From contig CAYYPK010000016.1 of NCBI GenBank assembly GCA_964473525.1, forward strand, positions 62,001 through 126,000: a stretch of 64,000 nt of DNA, read 5' to 3'. Shown here in pieces: positions 61,042 to 64,000 of this stretch. Below the pieces are notes generated by a model. It did not search any database. It saw only the letters and a list, made by a program, of their open reading frames with translations, and was not told where the DNA came from. The position numbers were made by a program, and so were the translations under genes. The stretch is from GCA-2687025 sp964473525 (GTDB lineage: Bacteria; Poribacteria; WGA-4E; GCA-2687025). Numbering within the stretch: the first letter of the stretch is position 1; each line of letters begins with the position of its first letter.

Positions 61042-62727
61042 CTACTCGGCGGGTGTGTAGGACACGAGGAGCCAGTCGGTCTGAAGCTGGTCGCCTTCGC
61101 CGTGGCCGTCGGCCGACGACATGCGGACGAGTCCTACGCCAGGCGCGTAGTGGAAGTAGCCCGACTCGTCGCCTGCGATGACCAGCCGCACCGCCGTGCA
61201 GTCCTCGTATGTTCCGCTCGGCGTGTCCACTACGCCCGCGGTGTCGACGACCTCGAAGCGCATCACGGCGTCGCTCCCGCCGTCGCCGTCGTCGACGCGC
61301 ACGTCCCACGCCAGATCACGTCCGTTGGGCAACCAGGGGACGACGAGGTCGGGCAGTTCGTCGGGGTACATGACCGATAGTCCGCCACCGTCGCCGTAGG
61401 ACATCCGCGCGGCCATTCTGAAGACGCCTATGTCGACGGTGTACGACACGCGCCCGTCGGCGTCCTCGCTCGCCTCCGTGACGGTCACCGTGCCGGTGTC
61501 GCCGGACACCTGGTCCTCATACGTCCAGACGGACCCGACGGCGAGGGGCATCAGCTCGCGCGCGTCCAATGCTACGGACTCGCTGGTTTCAGCGACGGAG
61601 TCGGGCCGCGCCTCCCGCTCAACGACGGCCGCGCCGCCCGAGAGCGTCATCTCGTCCTGCTCGTCGTTCCACTCGCCCGAGCCGCCGTGCATGACGGCGT
61701 AGTGCTCGAGGAAGGCGCCGTTGTTGGGCTCGCCAGCTCGCCACCTCGTGTAGACCAACGGCTCCCCTGTAACCCACCGCCACGAGCCCTCCTCGTCGGC
61801 GTCGGACAGGCCGATGTACGCCTGCACACCGCTATGGATGACGCCTGCGACCCAGCGCCTTTCCGCGTCGCTGGTGATCGTGGCCAGGTGACCACCCAAC
61901 GCGGCCGCGCTCCCCATGGCGTCGTCCCACGAGCGCGCCGTGATGACGCGGTACTCGTGGCCGTTCTCAGGATTCAGCCGCCACTCTGAGCCGTCTATTG
62001 GCCAGTGCGGGGTTGCCGCTAGCGTCACAACCAACGGGCCTCGGCTTGGGGCGTTGTCGACAAAGCGCAGCCGCATGGACGCCGACTGCCCGTCGTGTGT
62101 AACGGTCAGTGTGCCGTCTGCGGGGTCTCGTCTCGTGAAACCGCATCGGCCCCGCTCGTTGGTAGTCAGGCCGCGGGAAGAACTCCCGTTGGCGTCGACG
62201 ACCTTGTACGACACCTTGGCACTGCTCGCCTCCGATCCGTCGGCGCGCGTCACGCGGATGTCTACGCGCTCACCGGTCGCGACGACTGTGACGGCGACAA
62301 CCGTCACGTCGACGTCCGTGACGACGCCATCAAGGCCGAGCGCGAGGGGTCCGCCGTCGAGAACCACGGGAACGCCTCGGATGCGCACGCCGACGATATC
62401 GTATCGCGTGCCAGCGCGTAGCCGCGTGTGCGCGATGGCTAGCTCGTAGGTTGCGTCGGCCAGTCCCGCCACCGTGTATCGGCCGTCGGAATTGGATGTG
62501 ATTTCGTGGGCCGTGTCGGTCGTCAGAAGGCGCTCGCCGGTCGGGGCCATCGGGGCCGTGCGAACCGCCAACGGCACTCCTTCGAGCGGCGCGCCGAACA
62601 CGTCGACGACACGGCCGGTCAGACCCGCCGCCGAGGCGTGGGTCGCCAGCGATGCCGCGACAGCAGAAAGCACTCCCAACGCCAGTCGGCCGGAACCAGT
62701 CCTCGTGCGGTGCGAAAGCCAATCCAT
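61042..62727 (-). CDS. Secreted C-type lectin-domain protein with carboxypeptidase-regulatory-like domain
   Basis: A 561-residue secreted protein (signal GRLALGVLSAVAASLATHASA). An N-terminal CarboxypepD_reg-like domain (GLTGRVVDVFGAPLEGVPL) and an Ig-like region come first. A C-type lectin domain lies at about 245-355 (HEYRVITARSWDDAMGSAAA, AGEPNNGAFLEHYAV, GEWNDEQDE). The sugar-binding motifs EPN and WND are intact, which in animal lectins favours mannose-type ligands. The last 180 residues form an unassigned beta domain. ATG 62727 is used; the frame extends to 62829. Confidence 0.82.
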   Translation of the reverse strand: MDWLSHRTRTGSGRLALGVLSAVAASLATHASAAGLTGRVVDVFGAPLEGVPLAVRTAPMAPTGERLLTTDTAHEITSNSDGRYTVAGLADATYELAIAHTRLRAGTRYDIVGVRIRGVPVVLDGGPLALGLDGVVTDVDVTVVAVTVVATGERVDIRVTRADGSEASSAKVSYKVVDANGSSSRGLTTNERGRCGFTRRDPADGTLTVTHDGQSASMRLRFVDNAPSRGPLVVTLAATPHWPIDGSEWRLNPENGHEYRVITARSWDDAMGSAAALGGHLATITSDAERRWVAGVIHSGVQAYIGLSDADEEGSWRWVTGEPLVYTRWRAGEPNNGAFLEHYAVMHGGSGEWNDEQDEMTLSGGAAVVEREARPDSVAETSESVALDARELMPLAVGSVWTYEDQVSGDTGTVTVTEASEDADGRVSYTVDIGVFRMAARMSYGDGGGLSVMYPDELPDLVVPWLPNGRDLAWDVRVDDGDGGSDAVMRFEVVDTAGVVDTPSGTYEDCTAVRLVIAGDESGYFHYAPGVGLVRMSSADGHGEGDQLQTDWLLVSYTPAE

Positions 62728-62955
62728 CGCTATTCTGCCCTGTCCTCGAGCATGACGCGCGCTAGGCCGGTGCACCTGCGACGGCCGTCTGTACGGCGCG
62801 ATCAGGCCACGGAGCGGTCGCCAGTGCACGTACCCGGGCGCTACAAGCTATGTCCTGGGGCAGCCGCGACGGGGAGCTCGTCATCCGCGTCGTACGTGCC
62901 CCCTTGCGATTTCGTCTGCGCCCCGGCGCAGCCTTAGGTCGCATGGCGGCAGTGC

Positions 62956-63825
62956 CTACGCGCCAGACTCGCGGCTCCGCGCCTCCTCCGTATGTCCGTC
63001 CACGCGCGGACGTGTCCTCCAGTCCAACGCTAGCGTCGCAATCATCAGCATCATCGCCACAACATGGAACATCCAGCCCGGCCCGTCTCGGAAGAACGAG
63101 AGCATGCCTCGCGCGGACTCTACGTGAACACCCATCTGAGGCAGCACCGTCGATGACAGCCACGCGCCCAGGATCGTGGCGAAAGCACGGAAGTAGCGCC
63201 GGCGTGGGTTGAGCAGCAGGACCGCCGTGAACACGGCAAGTCCCACGATCAACGAAGCGCGCAGGACACCGGCGCCCACCAGTACGAACACGGGCGGGAT
63301 CGCGGCCGCACCTATCCCGCACATTGCGGCCACCAGCGGCCACGGCAGGGCGCGTCCGCCGGACGGACGCGGGATCAGTGCCTGTTCGCCGTCGTCTTCG
63401 CCATGCTCACGCGCGCAGTCGCATTGGAGGTATTGGCCCAACGTCCCAGTCGGGTTCTGGATCAGTTCGCGCTTCTCGACGAACGCATCGAACCGTCCAG
63501 AGGAGCGAAGCCCCTGGTCCGCGGGGAGAAACTGCGACATACCAATCATGCGCGTCTCTGGTGACACCTGCGCGATCTGCTCGGCGAGTTGGTACCCCAC
63601 ATAGGCCTCGGCGGGAGTTCCGTCCTCGAGTGGCAAGTAGATGTCGATCATCGCGTATGCGTAAACGGACTCCGTGTCGCGGATGAGGTCAAGCGCCGAC
63701 GCTGAGCTGCTGGCTACTGCCACCGACCACTCGAGCGCCTCCATGTGCGAAACGACGAGCCTGGACAGCGCGGAGTCATCCTCCACGAGGAGCAGCGACC
63801 GGTCAGGCAACGCCTTTGCTGGCAT
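62956..63825 (-). CDS. Response-regulator receiver fused to four membrane helices
   Basis: A 289-residue protein. Residues 8-125 form a receiver with Asp16/Asp17 (LLVEDDSAL), phospho-acceptor Asp61 (MIDIYLP), Ser97 and Lys118. From about 160 there are four predicted helices (PLVAAMCGIGAAAIPPVFVL, SLIVGLAVFTAVLLL, FATILGAWLSSTVLP, FHVVAMMLMIATLAL). A receiver followed by a membrane domain is unusual and suggests signal output at the membrane. ATG 63825 directly follows the TAA of the kinase gene (TAAATG). Confidence 0.75.
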   Translation of the reverse strand: MPAKALPDRSLLLVEDDSALSRLVVSHMEALEWSVAVASSSASALDLIRDTESVYAYAMIDIYLPLEDGTPAEAYVGYQLAEQIAQVSPETRMIGMSQFLPADQGLRSSGRFDAFVEKRELIQNPTGTLGQYLQCDCAREHGEDDGEQALIPRPSGGRALPWPLVAAMCGIGAAAIPPVFVLVGAGVLRASLIVGLAVFTAVLLLNPRRRYFRAFATILGAWLSSTVLPQMGVHVESARGMLSFFRDGPGWMFHVVAMMLMIATLALDWRTRPRVDGHTEEARSRESGA

Positions 63826-64000
63826 TTAGAGATCACTCAGGGGGAGCACCGCGCTGAAAACGGTACCTGTTAGCTGCGGTGGCGGGACGTCGCACAGCAG
63901 CTCGCCACCCACGCGTCGGGCGAGAGATCTGGCGATCGTCAGTCCGACGCCGTGTCGGCCCGCCTTGGTGGTGTAGCCGAGCTCGAATAGCCTCTCTGGG
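63826..64000 (-). CDS. Histidine kinase C-terminus (HATPase), 5' end beyond window edge
   Basis: The minus strand from the right edge is open to TAA 63828-63826. About 57 residues are visible, with LFELGYTTKAGRHGVGLTIARS, the G1/G2 ATP lid of a HATPase domain (F box and GVGL), then RVGGELLCD and FSAVLPLSDL. This is the end of a HisKA-type sensor kinase. Its stop abuts the start of the receiver/membrane gene, so the two form a two-component pair. Confidence 0.8.
   Translation of the reverse strand, partial: PERLFELGYTTKAGRHGVGLTIARSLARRVGGELLCDVPPPQLTGTVFSAVLPLSDL

Noticed and set aside
1..64000. tRNA, rRNA, CRISPR arrays, insertion sequences or prophage
   Set aside because: I looked for T-loop motifs, regularly spaced repeats, transposase and integrase motifs on both strands and found none that hold up by eye; a covariance-model search would settle the tRNA question.

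Overview
This is a 64 kb piece of GC-rich bacterial chromosome, most likely from an uncultured Gram-negative lineage. The Gram-negative call rests on a predicted outer-membrane barrel ending in Phe, an RND exporter with a LolA-like domain, and several lipoproteins. The gene content (DUF6785-type membrane proteins, PhyH dioxygenase, UroD-like protein, LamG proteins, FG-GAP/ASPIC protein, many carbohydrate-active enzymes) recalls Latescibacterota, Poribacteria or Armatimonadota. That placement is inference; there is no rRNA or other decisive marker here. I found no tRNA, rRNA, CRISPR array, transposase or prophage. Starts are often GTG and sometimes TTG, and TAG is a common genuine stop.

Layout. 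1-5.6 kb: truncated DUF6785 membrane protein, ROK sugar kinase, large PAS/GAF histidine kinase. 5.6-16.9 kb: catabolic genes (GH-A-type glycosidase, THUMP methyltransferase, sugar isomerase-like TIM barrel, DadA-like oxidase, aldo/keto reductase, alginate-lyase-like protein, a glycyl radical enzyme with its activase, and an SDR lacking its catalytic Tyr). 17-23.6 kb: a minus-strand cluster of two ArsR-rhodanese regulators, a rhodanese lipoprotein, an MMPL/RND exporter fused to a LolA-like domain, and an outer-membrane barrel, with a 12-bp inverted repeat flanking a predicted promoter. 23.7-31.8 kb: O-methyltransferase, receiver protein, UroD-like protein, a frameshifted DUF6785 gene, NUDIX hydrolase, a secreted protein with an internal duplication, and rpsU. 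32-38 kb: an AAC(6')-I-like acetyltransferase, LamG protein, Rieske fusion, EHP-motif protein and GNAT.

38.1-43.8 kb is a minus-strand block (WD40 protein, STT3-type oligosaccharyltransferase, Tyr-rich secreted protein, membrane-anchored protein, lipoprotein). Two of its genes are interrupted by an in-frame TAG, with convincing coding sequence continuing in the same frame. 44.5-56.9 kb: GH127, HemL-like aminotransferase, a TIM-barrel-like protein, a LamG/TPR/ASPIC operon, a lipoprotein, a CE15-like esterase and PhyH. 56.9-64 kb: an unrecognised protein flanked by two paralogous small membrane proteins (one frameshifted), a glycosidase-like propeller, a P1/DmpA peptidase, a C-type lectin protein, a receiver fused to membrane helices, and the end of its histidine kinase.

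The common theme is uptake and breakdown of complex, uronate- or arabinose-containing glycans, with an envelope export system under persulfide- or metal-type regulators. The observations most worth following are the two amber-interrupted genes, the ArsR-rhodanese/RND cluster with its operator-like repeat, and the unassigned glycyl radical enzyme.
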